Shown here piece by piece: positions 62,148-64,000 of a DNA stretch of 64,000 nt (positions are counted from its first letter, which is position 1; each line of letters starts with the position of its first letter). Both the position numbers and the translations under genes were made by a program. The stretch is from NCBI GenBank assembly GCA_918807975.1, contig OU964918.1, forward strand, positions 38,300,477-38,364,476. The letters run 5' to 3'. This DNA is from Aplidium turbinatum. Taxonomy: Eukaryota; Chordata; Ascidiacea; Aplousobranchia; Polyclinidae. The notes beneath the pieces are model-generated. The model did not search any database, was not told where the DNA came from, and saw nothing but the letters and a program-made list of their open reading frames with translations.

Positions 62148-62240
62148 TCTTTAACTTCCTGGGATCTCTGAAAATGTTTCGAGCCCCTAAAATTATTCCG
62201 AGCCGAGGTCCATAAAACTCCTGGATCCCCTTTCAACACG
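62148..62240 (+). repeat. diverged copy of the 53029-53135 repeat
   Basis: AAAATGTTTCGAGCCCCTAA, CCGAGGTCCATAAAACT and TGGATCCCCTTTCAA correspond to blocks in the earlier copy in the same order. A hAT end of the AAAAGGTTGAGAAC type lies just before, at 61935-62007. Confidence 0.55.
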
Positions 62241-62401
62241 ACTGAGTAGGCCTATTGTCTTGCATCGAGAAAGTGAGTTTTATTACGTTTGGATTCATGC
62301 TATTTATGTTTAACGTGTTTATATTTGAACCAGCGTGTAACTTGAAGGTTTATAAATAAACATACTTTTCCACCTTTTCAATGTTTTCTATTCTTTCAAA
62401 G

Positions 62402-62463
62402 ACCTAGACTCCATTGTTGTAGTTGCTTTGAAAACCTTAGCACGGGCCAATGACATTGTAATG
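62402..62463 (+). CDS. possible single coding exon, gene unknown
   Basis: An acceptor (TTTTCTATTCTTTCAAAG) and donor (ATG/GTAAGATG) bound a 62-nt stretch whose one open phase reads LDSIVVVALKTLARANDIVM. Composition is strongly protein-like and helix-like. I found no partner exon with matching phase in the remaining 1.5 kb. A stretch at about 61405-61465 (SFEMIKDAAKDVAQ) may belong to the same gene, but its borders are unclear. Confidence 0.35.
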
Positions 62464-63050
62464 GTAAGATGATCCTTATCCTATTTAGTTAATCCTGGCT
62501 CTTTAAAAGTGCTCTCTTTCCAAAACTATGACTTGGCTTAAACTAGCATTCTTGAAGGTCGCTAAGCACTTCGATGTAATATGGTGAACAAAATATTAAA
62601 GGTCGTTATTTGTTTAATCGCCAATATTGGTCTTAAGTAAACATTATTAAACGCGAACGAGCAAGAGATTTTCAATCGAAAGAATGAGGAAACGTTGAAC
62701 TGAAAGCTTTGTTGAAGAAAACACCAGCGAATATTTAAATAAAATGAAGGAATGTAAAATTTGGAATTTGACAGGGATCAAAACAGATTAGATTGTTTAT
62801 TGAAAGCACATTATCCAGTATAGCTCTAGTGCTGAAAAGGTGCATACCGCTTCAACAAGGCGAGTTGGGTAACAGCATTTGCTGTACCTGCAAGTGAGCA
62901 TTTACTGCTACAATGATATTTTGAAAGTGTGATAATAGCGCATTTTAACTGAATTTAGTTTCGTAGTCCGCTCCCTAAGTGTATAGGACCTTGTTTTCTT
63001 TTCATGAATGATGTACCTACCCGCTGAGGCTCAACTTCTCTTTGGTGTAA

Positions 63051-63469
63051 CCATGGCCACCTGGAGATGCGGCCTGATTTGTCACATTTTGCAGATTTTG
63101 ATTACAGCTACTGCTAGTGTTTAACTGACATTTTTTGAGATGTTTTTACTTTTTGCGGTTTTCTAATGACATAAAAGTTTTTTGTTGCCCTGGGGAAGCA
63201 GTAGCAAATGAGAAAAAGTAAGTTGAAAAACGCAAAATCAGACTGTTATTGAAAATTAACAGTCTGACTAAAATCTTCGAAATTAAATTTTCTTTGTTTT
63301 TCAACATGTGAGGATGTTAAAACCTATCGTGTCATCTGGGAAAAAGACTAAAGAAAGCGTAAAAATCTAATTTTTAGAAAAATGTATTTAAACGTTCGCC
63401 CAAAGTTAGAAAAACCTGAAAATTTCTGCAAAATGTGACAAATCAGGCCGTATCTTTAGGTGGCCATGG
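63051..63469. mobile_element. foldback MITE with CCATGGCCACCT ends
   Basis: Left end CCATGGCCACCTGGAGATGC followed by GGCCTGATTTGTCACATTTT; the right end is the inverse. Flanks share TGTAA (63046-63050 and 63470-63474). A second inner inverted pair, CAGACTGTTATTGAAAATTA/ACAGTCTG, lies near 63240-63268. Confidence 0.75.
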
Positions 63470-63474
63470 TGTAA

Positions 63475-64000
63475 CTTGTCAATTGAGTTAGTTGATTCCA
63501 ATTTTGGGTCAAAATAGCGAAAAATTTCGTTGTTTGGTTTTTTGTCGTGGTATCGTTTCAAGATAAGTTTTTTTAATGAAGTGTTTCGTTACTTTTAGGA
63601 CTACGTTTCGTAAAATAGGTTTCGTTTTGCCGAAATAAATTGGTTTGGAACCCTCTTAGGTTACCTTACCGCTCCTACTACAACATGAAATGCTTCAGCA
63701 TTGCACTGTGACGACACAATTTATCACTTATTGCGCCATTTCAAATTGTTGTGATGTCACATTTTTCTCCAATCTTTAAGAAAATTTTAAGTACGCATGG
63801 GCCGAAGATACTGCAAGGATCAAATAAATGTATTTTTATGGAAAAGCGGGAAATGTGACAAGCACTCACACAGATTAATTTGCTTTCGTATGAACCTGGG
63901 GTGTGTAGAACTCTGTGATGTTAACGTCAAGTTTATTAACAGAACGAAGACGTTTGAATTGGTAGGTACCAACAGGGGGTATAGCCTACGCATTAAAATT
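63475..64000. other. no gene seen
   Basis: AT-rich sequence to the window end with no exon, repeat terminus or RNA gene that I can support. Confidence 0.4.

Overview
The window comes from an AT-rich metazoan nuclear genome. Three spliced host genes can be read. One of them encodes GATAD2/p66, a subunit of the animal NuRD complex. Introns run from about 50 bp to nearly 2 kb, and most of the remaining sequence is transposon. The organism is probably an invertebrate; I cannot name it from this sequence.

Region by region. 0-6 kb holds a minus-strand spliced gene whose 5' exons encode an integrase-type HHCC zinc-binding domain and whose 3' exons encode a diverged p66 CR1 motif plus GATA-type zinc finger. 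A hAT element (435-2072) with an exact 8-bp target duplication sits in one of its introns. 6-9.4 kb holds a SINE, a foldback element and unclassified repeats. 9483-17302 is a 7.8-kb Mutator-like (MULE) DNA transposon with an exact 9-bp target duplication and long terminal inverted repeats built from 203-bp tandem units (4 copies left, 12 right). Three consecutive reading frames encode an unknown N-terminal part, a PHD finger plus MULE-type transposase, and a Ulp1-type SUMO protease. 17.3-33.9 kb is a graveyard of hAT remnants, MITEs, tRNA-derived SINEs, a LINE tail and several foldback families, some with TTAGGG-like interiors.

33908-41673 is the plus-strand GATAD2/p66 gene, 16 exons and about 783 codons. 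43.3-47.1 kb is a LINE 3' end interrupted by two hAT elements, one of which contains a third. 47.9-52.4 kb is a complete five-exon minus-strand gene for a 186-residue protein I do not recognise; its introns carry SINEs, a LINE tail and a hAT element. 53611-59480 is a Bel/Pao LTR retrotransposon fossil with apparently identical LTRs. 60-64 kb holds another hAT element with a 70-bp MITE inside it, one possible lone exon and a foldback MITE.

The p66-related gene and the true p66 gene share intron positions and phases, and one 79-nt exon is the same length in both, so they look like old paralogues. The MULE, with its PHD finger, SUMO protease and a canonical A AAA AAC slippery heptamer where its last two frames overlap, is the most unusual system in the window.
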